Shown: one piece after another, positions 53,877-62,492 of the stretch
Layout of the letters: each line of letters begins with the position of its first letter
Position numbering within the stretch: the first letter of the stretch is position 1
Assembly (NCBI GenBank): GCA_041736675.1
Contig: JBGSTD010000010.1
Location: 1 to 64,000 of the forward strand
Direction: 5' to 3'
From: Salaquimonas sp041736675
GTDB lineage: Bacteria; Pseudomonadota; Alphaproteobacteria; Rhizobiales; Rhizobiaceae
DNA length: 64,000 nucleotides
Position numbers and translations under genes: made by a program
Notes under the pieces: generated by a model
Seen by the model: only the letters and a program-made list of their open reading frames with translations
Database searches by the model: none
Told to the model about the DNA's origin: nothing

Positions 53877-54269
53877 TTATTGAGCCGGGCTGAACTGTTT
53901 GAGATAAGCAATGACATTTTCAACTTCGTCTTCCTTTTTCAGGCCTGCAAAGCTCATCTTGTTGCCTTTTACATATCCTTTTGGATCTGCAAGATAGGCA
54001 GCGATGGTTTCTTCGTTCCACACCAGTCCGCCCGTGCCTGCCTCGGTCATGCCTTTTGAGTATTTGAAATCACCCATGGTGCCAGCTGTGCGCCCAAAGA
54101 CGCCTTGCAGTGACGGGCCGACTTTTTTGGCATCGCTGTCAACAACGTGGCAGGCGGCACACTTCTTGAATACTTTTTCACCCGCCTCGATATCACCATC
54201 GGCAAAGGATGGCGAAACCGAAAAACCGACCATACCAAGGGCAACCAAAAAACCGGAAAGCTTTTTCAT
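53877..54269 (-). CDS. cycA: Class I cytochrome c (cytochrome c2 type)
   Basis: A 130-residue periplasmic cytochrome with signal peptide (1-23). The haem motif is CAACH (37-41) and the probable methionine ligand is Met 105 in GNKMSFAGL. It is an electron carrier between the bc1 complex and an oxidase. The symbol indicates family resemblance. An FNR/FixK-type site lies 130 bp upstream. Confidence 0.9.
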   Translation of the reverse strand: MKKLSGFLVALGMVGFSVSPSFADGDIEAGEKVFKKCAACHVVDSDAKKVGPSLQGVFGRTAGTMGDFKYSKGMTEAGTGGLVWNEETIAAYLADPKGYVKGNKMSFAGLKKEDEVENVIAYLKQFSPAQ

Positions 54270-54572
54270 TCATTTCTCCAAAGACTGTTCAAAGGGACAT
54301 CAAAACTATTTAACATATTTTGAGCGTTGATGCCGCGCAATAAACACGATTCCAAATCAAATTCCCTTGTGCAATATGACGCATCAACGACAAAAACGTT
54401 GATCTGTGTCAAATCGCCAAAAAGTGTGATGTTTAACCGGCAACCTTTTTCAAGTTAAAGACTTGTATCAGCCAGAGCCAACTCGGGTCGCCAAATTGAA
54501 ATAGATGAAATAACCTATGTATTTCATTTGGTTGACTTACTTAGCATCTCCAAGCCCCTGAAGGGTGTTTTC
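54270..54572. other. Divergent control region of cycA and the extensin-like gene
   Basis: A 303-bp AT-rich interval. It contains an FNR/FixK-type box (54399-54412). No small gene is convincing. Specific promoters are not resolvable by eye. Confidence 0.5.
54399..54412. promoter_or_regulatory. FNR/FixK-type box TTGAT-N4-GTCAA
   Basis: TTGATctgtGTCAA differs at one position from the anaerobox TTGAT-N4-ATCAA. It lies 130 bp upstream of cycA and ahead of hemA, both typical oxygen-controlled genes in alphaproteobacteria. Confidence 0.55.
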
Positions 54573-55430
54573 ATGAAAAACCGGTTGTATCTTCACATAT
54601 TTTTTCTTGCTGTCATTTTTTTGACTACTGATTGCATATCGCCGCAACTAGCCGCTGCTGTTGAAATTCCCGTTCCCACCAGACGGCCCGTGAGCACGAC
54701 ACCAGACAGCCGCTCTTCTACCGAAGCTGAAACAAAGGGAAACAAAGGGGCAATGCCCGAAATCTCCTCGAATCTGCCGAATAAGACCGGAGAAATGACG
54801 ACAATTTTGGATGCTGCGGAAATTGCCTGCCGCACGCAATTGTTGACACTCGGTGCCAGGTTCGAAGCGATACCACAAATTGCCGGCAAAGAAGGCTGCG
54901 GGATAGAATCGCCTCTGTTGTTGAAGGAAGTGGCGCCTGGCGTCAAACTGGAGCCGCAAGCAGAGATCAATTGCAAAACGGCTCTGGCAACGGTCAACTG
55001 GGTTGGCCAAGTGGTATTGCCTGCGCTTCGTACCGGTTTTCCGGAAAGAAGGCTTGTATCAATCCGGCAAGCCTCAACCTATGTTTGCCGCCCGCGAAAC
55101 AATGTCGAAGGCAGCAAACTTTCAGAACACGCAACCGGCAATGCGATTGATATTGCCGCTTTCAACTTTCAAAAGGAAAAGCCGATCATCATCGCGCCGC
55201 GCCAGCGAACCGGCCAGATGGAGGAAGCCTTTCAGAAAGCCGTCCGCTTTGGTGCCTGCCCACATTTCACCACTGTCCTTGGTCCTTATAGCGACGCCAG
55301 CCATGCCGAACATCTGCATTTTGACATGGCTGAGCGCAGAGGCGGATACCGCCTGTGCGACCTGCCAACGCTGCCAAATGACAAGGATTCAAAAAAGGAT
55401 TCGGCAATTGGGAAGACCAGCGCCGAATAA
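54573..55430 (+). CDS. Extensin-like (D-Ala-D-Ala carboxypeptidase fold) exported protein
   Basis: A 285-residue exported protein. After a signal peptide (1-29), a Pro/Ser/Thr-rich linker (about 32-80) precedes the extensin-like C-terminal domain. The zinc-peptidase-like residues HATGNAIDIAAF and HAEHLHFDMA are conserved as in LAS-type peptidases, suggesting action on peptidoglycan peptides. Cysteines in pairs (ACRTQ, GCGIE, YVCRPR, GACPHF, RLCDLP) imply disulphides. The ATG at 54573 has AAGGG upstream. It converges with the FAD oxidoreductase gene, leaving 8 bp. Confidence 0.87.
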   Translation: MKNRLYLHIFFLAVIFLTTDCISPQLAAAVEIPVPTRRPVSTTPDSRSSTEAETKGNKGAMPEISSNLPNKTGEMTTILDAAEIACRTQLLTLGARFEAIPQIAGKEGCGIESPLLLKEVAPGVKLEPQAEINCKTALATVNWVGQVVLPALRTGFPERRLVSIRQASTYVCRPRNNVEGSKLSEHATGNAIDIAAFNFQKEKPIIIAPRQRTGQMEEAFQKAVRFGACPHFTTVLGPYSDASHAEHLHFDMAERRGGYRLCDLPTLPNDKDSKKDSAIGKTSAE

Positions 55431-55438
55431 TGCAAATA

Positions 55439-56743
55439 TCAGCCGATGACCGAAAAGCTGGACTCCATGTTGATTTCGCGGTTGCGCGAGCAGAAGTCGA
55501 GTTTCACCACCTTGTCGATGTGTTCCAGATGAAAGCTGAGTGGATCGCGGTCGTGGTCATGCCCTGCTTCACACGCCTCGATAATATGGGCCATGATCTT
55601 GCCTGCAACAGGTGCATTCTTGAACTGGTTTCCGCTGGTCCCGCATGCCATGTAAAAGCCGGGCAAATCACTCTTGTCGTAAATCGGCATCCAGTCTTCG
55701 GAGACGTCATAGAGAGCCACAACCCCTTTGGCTGTGTCGGGAATGCCAAGTTTGGGAAGGCGCTGCCCAACCCGCATCACCATGGTTTTCCACTGGGTGG
55801 TGAAATTGTGGTCAAAGGTATCGGGATCATCCACCCATTCACGGTCATCACATTCAGGATCCTCTGAACCGATCAGGATATTACCCCGGCCTTCGGTGCG
55901 CACATAGGTCGAGATATCGCTGTCCGAATAGACGATGCCGTAGTCGGGTGCGAAACCTTCAGGGGCAGGTACATGGGCAACTTCGTGGCGCAGCGCACGC
56001 GTCGACATCTTCATTGTTGAAGCAACACCGGCCATCTCGTTGATCTTCGACGAATGGGGCCCGGCCACATTGACCACAACAGGCGAGGAAATCACCTTTC
56101 CGTTGTCAAGTTCAACTCCGCTGACACGGCCGTTTTCGGTGAGGATTTTGACCACAGCGCGATTGAACATAAACTTCGCGCCATGCGCCTCGGCCGCGCG
56201 CTGTGCATTGTGGGCCGACAGTTTCGGATCATTGACATAACCGCCGCGGGGAAAAAATACCGCCCCTGGGATCATGCCGCCATTGGGTTCGCCAAAATGC
56301 TCATCGTCAACACGCTTCGCCGGGGAATAGGTCTGCAAGTCAGCATGCGGCATGTACTTTGGAATATCCTCGGTCTTTACCTCCACAAAGGGGCAATTGA
56401 CCTGCTTCATGATTTCCATGCCCTTTTTAAGGTATCCGTTATGCTCGGTCTTGATGACGAGGCATCCCGTATCATGGTAGGTGATCATGCCATGGTCGTC
56501 CGCAACGCCCATGTAATCATCCCAGTTTTTCCAGTAGTGCCAGCCTTCAAAGGCAATGGCACAGGTTTCAAAGGCCGAGTAATAGGTGCGGATGATAGCG
56601 CACGAACCGGAAGTCGAGCCGTAACCTGCCTCAGGCAACTTGTCTATGGAGAGCGTCTTGTAGCCTTTTTTTGCCAGTTCGAAGGCCGTGCAGGCACCAA
56701 TTACCCCTGCTCCAATGATGATCGCGTCATATTTTTCCAACAT
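55439..56743 (-). CDS. FAD-dependent oxidoreductase (DAO family, sarcosine oxidase-like)
   Basis: A 434-residue flavoprotein of the glycine/D-amino-acid oxidase family. The N-terminal FAD motif is IIIGAGVIGACTAFELA, with the ribose-binding acidic residue in LSID. The C-terminal half has GFYMACGTSGNQFKNAPVAGK, near the usual catalytic site. Substrate is probably an N-methylated or D-amino acid. The ATG at 56743 has CAGGAAAA upstream; the frame opens 79 codons earlier without FAD-motif support. It is divergent from the urease operon. Confidence 0.9.
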   Translation of the reverse strand: MLEKYDAIIIGAGVIGACTAFELAKKGYKTLSIDKLPEAGYGSTSGSCAIIRTYYSAFETCAIAFEGWHYWKNWDDYMGVADDHGMITYHDTGCLVIKTEHNGYLKKGMEIMKQVNCPFVEVKTEDIPKYMPHADLQTYSPAKRVDDEHFGEPNGGMIPGAVFFPRGGYVNDPKLSAHNAQRAAEAHGAKFMFNRAVVKILTENGRVSGVELDNGKVISSPVVVNVAGPHSSKINEMAGVASTMKMSTRALRHEVAHVPAPEGFAPDYGIVYSDSDISTYVRTEGRGNILIGSEDPECDDREWVDDPDTFDHNFTTQWKTMVMRVGQRLPKLGIPDTAKGVVALYDVSEDWMPIYDKSDLPGFYMACGTSGNQFKNAPVAGKIMAHIIEACEAGHDHDRDPLSFHLEHIDKVVKLDFCSRNREINMESSFSVIG

Positions 56744-57013
56744 TATGTTTTCCTGATTGTGCCTGAGCATGGTTCCTTGATTGCAATATGCGGCAGGCTT
56801 CCCGTTTTCCCGAGACGAAAACCGACACAAAAGGATAATTTCAAGCCTACCGTGTTTTCCTCTTTTAAAGAATTGCGCATATCGACAAGCGTTGCTAGCG
56901 TCCGCGATGAGAAATGCTGGCCGGTTATAAACCTGAAAGCAAAAGCACTGCCGGAGATACAGAATGACGCTTCCAGCCAAAGCCCTTTGCGTCCTGCCAG
57001 GGGTTCACTCGGT

Positions 57014-57859
57014 ATGACGATGCTGCAGCCCGTTCTTCCGGCTGAAATTTCTCCGCAGCGCAGCCGTGGCAACGGTCGGCTCACTATTAAGCACTTCGCC
57101 GGAAAATCCCGCATCGACACCCTCTATCAGGAGGGATGCGCTAAAATCCGGATCCCCGCAAGCCATGATCATTCATGCCTGGAAGCAGTGATGATAAACA
57201 CTTCCGGCGGCATGACAGGCGGCGACAGGCTCGAATGGCATTTTACCGCAGGGAAAAACACAGAAGCGGTGATCACCACACAGGCTTGCGAGCGAATTTA
57301 CAAATCGGACAGCGACATTGCCAGAACCGACGTCCAACTGGAAATCGAAGACGGGGCGCGCCTTTCCTGGCTGCCGCAGGAAACCATCCTGTTCAACGAT
57401 GGCAATTATGATCGCACGGTGACAATCGACATGGCCAGTAGTGCCCGATTGTTGTTTGTCGAGCCGGTCATCTTTGGCCGCGGCAAGATGGGCGAACGCA
57501 TCGACAACGGCTGCTTTCGCGACCAGTGGCGCATCCGTCGCAATGGCCAAATCGTGCATGCCGAAAACTTTGCGATCAAAGGTCAGGTTTCGGACCAACT
57601 GCAATCAGCAGCAATTGCCGATAGCAACCACGCCTTTGCCACCCTTGTGCTGATTGCACCTGGAGCAGAAGCAAAACTTGAAACCGCACGCCAAATTATC
57701 GGCAGGAATGGCGGTGCATCCTTTTGGGAAACTGCCAAATGTGGCAAGCTAATTGCAAGGCTAATGGCAAAAGACGGCTACGAACTGCGCAAGACATTGA
57801 TTCCGCTCATTGCATTGCTCAATGAAGGAGCAGCATTGCCTAAATGTTGGTCACTTTAA
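57014..57859 (+). CDS. ureD: Urease accessory protein UreD
   Basis: Chaperone (UreH in some species) that with UreF and UreG delivers nickel to apo-urease. From ATG 57014 it has 281 residues. The hallmark segments are MINTSGGMTGGDRL, TTQACERIYKS and WLPQETILFNDGNYDRT. The frame is open far upstream to 56054, opposite the FAD oxidoreductase gene, but only the later part is UreD. ATG 57020 is also possible. It heads the operon, 21 bp before ureA. Confidence 0.94.
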   Translation: MTMLQPVLPAEISPQRSRGNGRLTIKHFAGKSRIDTLYQEGCAKIRIPASHDHSCLEAVMINTSGGMTGGDRLEWHFTAGKNTEAVITTQACERIYKSDSDIARTDVQLEIEDGARLSWLPQETILFNDGNYDRTVTIDMASSARLLFVEPVIFGRGKMGERIDNGCFRDQWRIRRNGQIVHAENFAIKGQVSDQLQSAAIADSNHAFATLVLIAPGAEAKLETARQIIGRNGGASFWETAKCGKLIARLMAKDGYELRKTLIPLIALLNEGAALPKCWSL

Positions 57860-57880
57860 CGACAGGGATAAGGACTTCAA

Positions 57881-58183
57881 ATGAATTTGACCCCAAGGGA
57901 AAAAGACAAACTGCTGATCTCGATGGCCGCCATGGTTGCCCGCAAGCGTCTCGAGCGCGGCGTTAAACTCAATCATCCCGAGGCCATCGCCCTGATCACC
58001 GATTTCGTCGTCGAGGGCGCACGCGATGGCCGCTCTGTCGCGGACCTGATGGAGGCCGGTGCCCATGTGATCACCCGCGCCCAGTGCATGGAAGGCATCG
58101 CTGAAATGATCCACGATGTGCAGGTCGAGGCAACTTTTCCTGATGGAACCAAACTGGTTACCGTCCACCAGCCAATTCGATAG
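57881..58183 (+). CDS. ureA: Urease gamma subunit UreA
   Basis: Structural subunit of 100 residues. The sequence (NLTPREKDKLLISMAAMVAR... and final FPDGTKLVTVHQPIR) is nearly canonical. ATG with AAGGA upstream. It is followed by ureB after 8 bp. The gamma and beta subunits are separate, as in most bacteria. Confidence 0.98.
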   Translation: MNLTPREKDKLLISMAAMVARKRLERGVKLNHPEAIALITDFVVEGARDGRSVADLMEAGAHVITRAQCMEGIAEMIHDVQVEATFPDGTKLVTVHQPIR

Positions 58184-58191
58184 GAACGCAA

Positions 58192-58497
58192 ATGATCCCC
58201 GGTGAAATCTTTACTCCAAAAGGCGATATAACCTTCAACGAAGGTGCCGCAACAATCACCCTGAAGATTTCAAATACGGGTGACCGCCCGGTTCAGGTGG
58301 GTAGCCACTACCATTTTTACGAGACCAATGCGGCGCTGGAGTTTGACCGCGAGGCAGCCCGCGGCATGCGCCTAGACATAGCGCCGGGAACCGCCGTGCG
58401 CTTCGAACCCGGCCAGTCGCGCGATGTGACGCTTATTCCACTTGGCGGCAAGCGCGAGGTCTATGGCTTCAATCAAAAAGTGATGGGTAAACTGTGA
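58192..58497 (+). CDS. ureB: Urease beta subunit UreB
   Basis: Structural subunit of 101 residues with PGEIFTPKGDITFNEGA, NTGDRPVQVGSHYHFYETN and PGTAVRFEPGQSRDVTLIPLGG. Its stop overlaps the GTG of the next small gene. Confidence 0.98.
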   Translation: MIPGEIFTPKGDITFNEGAATITLKISNTGDRPVQVGSHYHFYETNAALEFDREAARGMRLDIAPGTAVRFEPGQSRDVTLIPLGGKREVYGFNQKVMGKL

Positions 58498-58934
58498 CCC
58501 GTAGCCTCCCCCGCATACTTGGCTTACTTGTCTTTGCCGCCTTTCTGGCGGGAAATCCCGTACGCGCCCAGCAATCAGAACCGCCGCTCAACTGCGAAGA
58601 GCCGATGGACCAGTCGTCGATGACCCAATGTGCCTATCTCGCCTGGGAGACCGCCGACAAGGAACTGAACACGGTCTGGAAAACTGCCATCAAGGATGCA
58701 AGGGACGCCGATGCGGAAATGAAATCCTACGGCAGTGACGATGGCCGCCCGGGTTATGAGGACACGCTGCTGAAAGCCCAACGCGCCTGGATTGCCTTTC
58801 GCGATGCCCATTGCGAATATTCAGGCTTTGAAGCCCGCGGCGGCTCGATGGAGCCGATGCTGGTAGGCATCTGCCTTGAGCAACTGACGCTGGAGCGCAC
58901 TATGCAATTGAAAACAGAAAGTGGTGAGCAATGA
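58494..58934 (+). CDS. LprI-family exported protein within the urease operon
   Basis: A 146-residue protein with signal peptide (1-25, VRAQ). The mature part matches the lysozyme inhibitor LprI/DUF1311 pattern: MTQCAYLAWETADKELNTVW, LLKAQRAWIAFRDAHCEY and four spaced cysteines. The GTG start overlaps the ureB stop. Its stop overlaps the next ATG (ATGA). It is therefore translated as part of the urease messenger. LprI proteins bind lysozyme, but a link to urease is not established. Confidence 0.85.
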   Translation: MTRSLPRILGLLVFAAFLAGNPVRAQQSEPPLNCEEPMDQSSMTQCAYLAWETADKELNTVWKTAIKDARDADAEMKSYGSDDGRPGYEDTLLKAQRAWIAFRDAHCEYSGFEARGGSMEPMLVGICLEQLTLERTMQLKTESGEQ

Positions 58935-59236
58935 ACCCGTTTGACCCTTTTGGATATTGGAAGACACTCTCGGACGTGACCCGGACCGCCATCGATTCCC
59001 AATCGGTTATCATGATGCGTACCCTTGGCATGGCTGGCCTGTGGAATTCGTCATCCAATGAAAATCACATGATGATCCGCGAGAAACAGGCAGCGGCAAT
59101 CAAGTCCGCAACCAATGTCGCCTTGGCCATCGGTCAGGGTAAAAGTCCGGCTGAAATCACGCAATCAGCGATCAAACCATACAAACAGAAAACCAGAGCA
59201 AATTCAAAACGCCTGCAAAAGCGCGGATTGCGCTGA
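58931..59236 (+). CDS. Small phasin-like/'antifreeze protein'-annotated urease-operon protein
   Basis: A 101-residue helical protein (MNPFDPFGYWKTLSDVTRTA...) with a basic tail (KTRANSKRLQKRG). Relatives in rhizobial urease operons have been labelled 'antifreeze' without evidence, as I recall. The Phe/Trp-rich amphipathic N-terminus resembles phasin-like proteins. ATGA overlap with the gene before; ureC follows after 16 bp. Confidence 0.65.
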   Translation: MNPFDPFGYWKTLSDVTRTAIDSQSVIMMRTLGMAGLWNSSSNENHMMIREKQAAAIKSATNVALAIGQGKSPAEITQSAIKPYKQKTRANSKRLQKRGLR

Positions 59237-59252
59237 TATACCGGAGATCCCC

Positions 59253-60965
59253 ATGCCAGCAAAACTATCCCGCTCTGCCTATGCCGCGATGTTCGGTCCT
59301 ACCACTGGCGACAAGGTGCGCCTTGCCGATACTGAACTGTTCATCGAGGTGGAAAAAGACCTCACTTCCTATGGTGAGGAAGTTAAATTCGGTGGCGGCA
59401 AGGTCATCCGCGACGGCATGGGCCAAAGCCAGATTACCCGCGCGGCAGGCGCTGTCGACACAGTTATCACCAACGCGCTGATCCTTGATCATACCGGAAT
59501 ATTCAAGGCGGACATAGGTCTGAAGGACGGACGCATTGCAGCCATCGGCAAGGCTGGCAATCCTGATACGCAGGCAGGTGTGACCATCATCATCGGCCCA
59601 GGCACCGAGATCATTGCCGGCGAGGGCAAGATCATCACCGCCGGAGGCTTCGACAGTCACATCCACTTCATCTGCCCCCAGCAGATCGAGGAAGCATTGA
59701 TGAGCGGCGTTACCACCATGCTCGGCGGCGGAACAGGCCCTGCCCACGGCACACTGGCAACCACCTGCACGCCAGGCCCCTGGCATATCGGGCGGATGAT
59801 CCAGGCGATGGACGCCTTCCCCATGAACATCGGCCTTTCAGGCAAGGGCAACGCCTCGCAGCCTGCCGCCCTCGAAGAGATGGTGCTTGCAGGTGCCTGT
59901 TCGCTGAAACTGCACGAGGACTGGGGAACCACGCCTGCCGCAATTGATTGCTGTCTCTCGGTTGCCGACGCATTTGATGTGCAGGTGATGATCCACACCG
60001 ATACACTCAACGAGTCGGGCTTTGTCGAGACCACCATTGATGCCTTCAAGGGGCGCACCATTCACGCATTCCACACCGAAGGTGCGGGCGGCGGCCACGC
60101 CCCCGACATCATCAAGGTTTGCGGCTATTCCAATGTGCTGCCCTCCTCCACCAACCCGACGCGGCCTTTCACGGTCAACACCATCGCCGAGCATCTCGAC
60201 ATGCTGATGGTTTGCCACCATCTCGACAGCAACATTCCCGAGGACATCGCCTTTGCCGAAAGCCGCATCCGCAAGGAGACCATTGCGGCAGAAGACATTC
60301 TCCACGACATGGGCGCGTTCTCGATCATTGCCTCCGACAGCCAGGCCATGGGCCGCGTTGGCGAAGTGATCATCCGAACCTGGCAGACAGCCGACAAAAT
60401 GAAAAAACAGCGCGGACGGCTGAAAGAGGAAACCGGCGACAACGATAATTTCCGCGCCCGCCGCTACATCGCCAAATATACGATCAATCCGGCCATTGCC
60501 CAGGGCATGTCAAAGGAAATCGGCAGCATCGAGATCGGCAAGCGGGCCGATATCGTCATCTGGTCTCCGGCCTTCTTTGGCGTCAAGCCCGACATGATCC
60601 TGGTCGGCGGGTCAATCGCGGCAGCGCCGATGGGCGATCCCAACGCCTCCATTCCAACTCCGCAGCCTGTTCACTACCGCCCGATGTTTGGCGCCTATGG
60701 CAAGGCCTTGACCAATTCATCGGTTGTTTTTGTTTCAGGCGCAGCAGCCCAAAGCGATCTGCGCGCCCGCCTTGGCACCGACAAACAACTGATCGCGGTT
60801 GAAAACACCCGCAGCGGCATTTCCAAGGCATCCATGATCCTCAATGACGCAACACCGCATGTTGAAGTCAATCCCGAAACCTATGAGGTGCGCGCCAACG
60901 GTGAATTGCTGACCTGTGAACCCGCCACCGAACTGCCGATGGCGCAAAGGTACTTTCTTTTCTGA
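59253..60965 (+). CDS. ureC: Urease alpha subunit UreC
   Basis: Catalytic nickel subunit of 570 residues. Nickel ligands are His 136 and His 138 (DSHIHFICPQQ), carbamylated Lys 219 (LKLHEDWG), His 248, His 274 and Asp 362. The mobile flap has MVCHHLD with Cys 321 and His 322. Length and residues are complete, so an active enzyme is expected. The ATG has CCGGAGATC upstream. The chosen start excludes an open extension from 59115 that overlaps the previous gene. Confidence 0.98.
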   Translation: MPAKLSRSAYAAMFGPTTGDKVRLADTELFIEVEKDLTSYGEEVKFGGGKVIRDGMGQSQITRAAGAVDTVITNALILDHTGIFKADIGLKDGRIAAIGKAGNPDTQAGVTIIIGPGTEIIAGEGKIITAGGFDSHIHFICPQQIEEALMSGVTTMLGGGTGPAHGTLATTCTPGPWHIGRMIQAMDAFPMNIGLSGKGNASQPAALEEMVLAGACSLKLHEDWGTTPAAIDCCLSVADAFDVQVMIHTDTLNESGFVETTIDAFKGRTIHAFHTEGAGGGHAPDIIKVCGYSNVLPSSTNPTRPFTVNTIAEHLDMLMVCHHLDSNIPEDIAFAESRIRKETIAAEDILHDMGAFSIIASDSQAMGRVGEVIIRTWQTADKMKKQRGRLKEETGDNDNFRARRYIAKYTINPAIAQGMSKEIGSIEIGKRADIVIWSPAFFGVKPDMILVGGSIAAAPMGDPNASIPTPQPVHYRPMFGAYGKALTNSSVVFVSGAAAQSDLRARLGTDKQLIAVENTRSGISKASMILNDATPHVEVNPETYEVRANGELLTCEPATELPMAQRYFLF

Positions 60966-61017
60966 CACTGACAATACAACCCAATGACAACCCACATTCC
61001 ACTTACCCACACAAGAC

Positions 61018-61046
61018 TTGAATGTAGCTACAAATGTAGTTACATT
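61018..61046 (+). promoter_or_regulatory. BrnTA operator-promoter
   Basis: A 26-bp near-perfect palindrome (AATGTAGCTACA-AA-TGTAGTTACATT, 61021-61046, one mismatched pair) lies across a promoter TTGAAT (61018-61023)-N17-TACATT (61041-61046). BrnA or the BrnTA complex binding here would repress the pair. Confidence 0.65.
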
Positions 61047-61062
61047 GCCGGGAGAGAAATGA

Positions 61063-61344
61063 ATGGAGTTCGAGTGGGACGAGGGGGAGGCCAAGGCAAA
61101 CTTCAAAAAGCACGGCGTTGCTTTTGAAGATGTCATCGAAGCGTTCAAGGACCCTCACATCCTGACGTTTCAGGATGGCCGAAAAGACTACGGAGAGCCA
61201 AGATACATTTGTATCGCGGAAATCAACACGAGAATTCATGTGCTAGTATTCACCCTGCGGGAATCTTCCATCAGAATAATTTCAGCGCGCAAGGCCAATC
61301 TACGGGAAAGAAAACAATATGCCGACAATCAGACGCACCATTGA
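61063..61344 (+). CDS. brnT: BrnT-family toxin
   Basis: A 93-residue ribonuclease toxin of the BrnT family (RelE-like fold). The FEWDEGEAKANFKKHGVAFEDVIEAFKDP start and the RIISARKANLRERKQY end are typical. BrnT of Brucella inhibits translation under stress. GGGAGAG precedes the ATG. It overlaps brnA by 26 bp, with toxin first, as usual for this pair. It sits inside the urease operon but has its own promoter. Confidence 0.92.
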   Translation: MEFEWDEGEAKANFKKHGVAFEDVIEAFKDPHILTFQDGRKDYGEPRYICIAEINTRIHVLVFTLRESSIRIISARKANLRERKQYADNQTHH

Positions 61345-61612
61345 TCTTTCAAAGCCGCAAAGGCTGTCAAAAGAAGCCAAAGAGCGGTTTGATGCAATGA
61401 AAGACGAAGACATTGATTTCAGCGACATTGCTGAAATCACCGACGAGATGTGGAAGAACGCCGTTGTTATGCGCCCGGAAGACTGGACAAAGCGGCAGTT
61501 GACGCTGCGCCTCGATCCCGACATCATCGACTTTTTCAAGGCACAGGGCAAAGGCTACCAGACCCGCATGAACGACGTCTTGCGGGCCTATGTCGATGCG
61601 ATGAAGAAGTGA
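61319..61612 (+). CDS. brnA: BrnA-family antitoxin
   Basis: A 97-residue antitoxin. The acidic middle (DEDIDFSDIAEITDE) binds toxin, and the C-terminal ribbon-helix-helix (KRQLTLRLDPDIIDFFKAQGKGYQTRMNDVLRAYVDAMKK) binds DNA. It overlaps the toxin gene start-to-end, so expression is coupled. Confidence 0.92.
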   Translation: MPTIRRTIDLSKPQRLSKEAKERFDAMKDEDIDFSDIAEITDEMWKNAVVMRPEDWTKRQLTLRLDPDIIDFFKAQGKGYQTRMNDVLRAYVDAMKK

Positions 61613-61690
61613 CAGGGGGAAACGAAAATCGCACCTTGAATACCCCAATCTTTGCGCCTTTGTCTAAATTGACCAACAAGGAATTTTTTC

Positions 61691-61987
61691 ATGCTCTACG
61701 TAATCGCCACACTCACCATACAGCCCGGCAGCTGTGACACCGTATTTCAACATGCCCTGCCCTGCATTGAGGCAACTCGCCAGGAGACAGGCTGCATCTC
61801 TTATGACCTTACCCAGTCGCTGACTGATCCAGACACGCTGATCTTTGTCGAGCGATGGAAGGACAAGGACGCGCTGAAAGCACATTTCAAGCAGCCCCAT
61901 ATGGCTGTGTGGCGTGAAAAAAGCGGGCCTTATATTGTATCGCGCAAGATCGAAATCATTGAAAACGCCGATATTGAAATACTCTGA
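61691..61987 (+). CDS. Quinol monooxygenase-like (ABM domain) protein
   Basis: A 98-residue dimeric alpha/beta-barrel-type protein of the antibiotic biosynthesis monooxygenase domain (YgiN-like). The strands and ETGCISYDL, FVERWKDKDALKAHFKQPHM motifs fit. CAAGGA lies upstream of the ATG. It lies between the toxin-antitoxin pair and ureE. No functional tie to urease is known. Confidence 0.87.
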   Translation: MLYVIATLTIQPGSCDTVFQHALPCIEATRQETGCISYDLTQSLTDPDTLIFVERWKDKDALKAHFKQPHMAVWREKSGPYIVSRKIEIIENADIEIL

Positions 61988-62218
61988 GCGTGCGCTGAAA
62001 AATGGCCTGAGAGGGCAATCATGGTAAATGTCGGGTTAATCAAATGTTTAAACTTGATTCATCTGTACGGCCGAAAAAAGATTGCCCGTTCCAAATGACA
62101 CAACAAAGCCTTGGAAGTTTCATGATTGTGACCAATTGCACATCCATATCTTCATCCAGTGCCTTAGATGGCAATCACGGGTGTTACAAAAGCAGGGGCT
62201 TTTATCAGGATGAACGCA

Positions 62219-62437
62219 ATGGCACAGACATACAAAACCAATCCGTTTCCGCCGCTCTTGATGAGCATGCTGTCGACCACTATCAGCTGGCTGGTAAACG
62301 AGGACGAGTTGAACAAGGCGCTGGAGGAGCACATGGAGGAAATCCGTGCGCTCAACGCGATGAGCGATGCGCAGTTGGCGCGGCTTGGCATTACCCGCAA
62401 CCAGATCACGGCCTATGTTTTGCACACCAATATCTGA
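62219..62437 (+). CDS. Small DUF1127-like protein
   Basis: A 72-residue protein whose C-terminal part (MSDAQLARLGITRNQI, 50-65) resembles the DUF1127 motif. The acidic helix ELNKALEEHMEE precedes it. The ATG at 62219 has AGGA 8 bp upstream; the frame starts earlier (62168, 62210). DUF1127 proteins in other alphaproteobacteria affect RNA turnover, a suggestion only here. Confidence 0.6.
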   Translation: MAQTYKTNPFPPLLMSMLSTTISWLVNEDELNKALEEHMEEIRALNAMSDAQLARLGITRNQITAYVLHTNI

Positions 62438-62492
62438 ATTGTCCCGATAAGGACCAGGATAAGCCAGCGCCGTCTGCAAAGGCGGTGCTGTC

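Noticed and set aside
56054..57013. Upstream extension of the ureD frame
   Set aside because: It is antisense to the FAD oxidoreductase gene and lacks UreD similarity; ureD starts near 57014.
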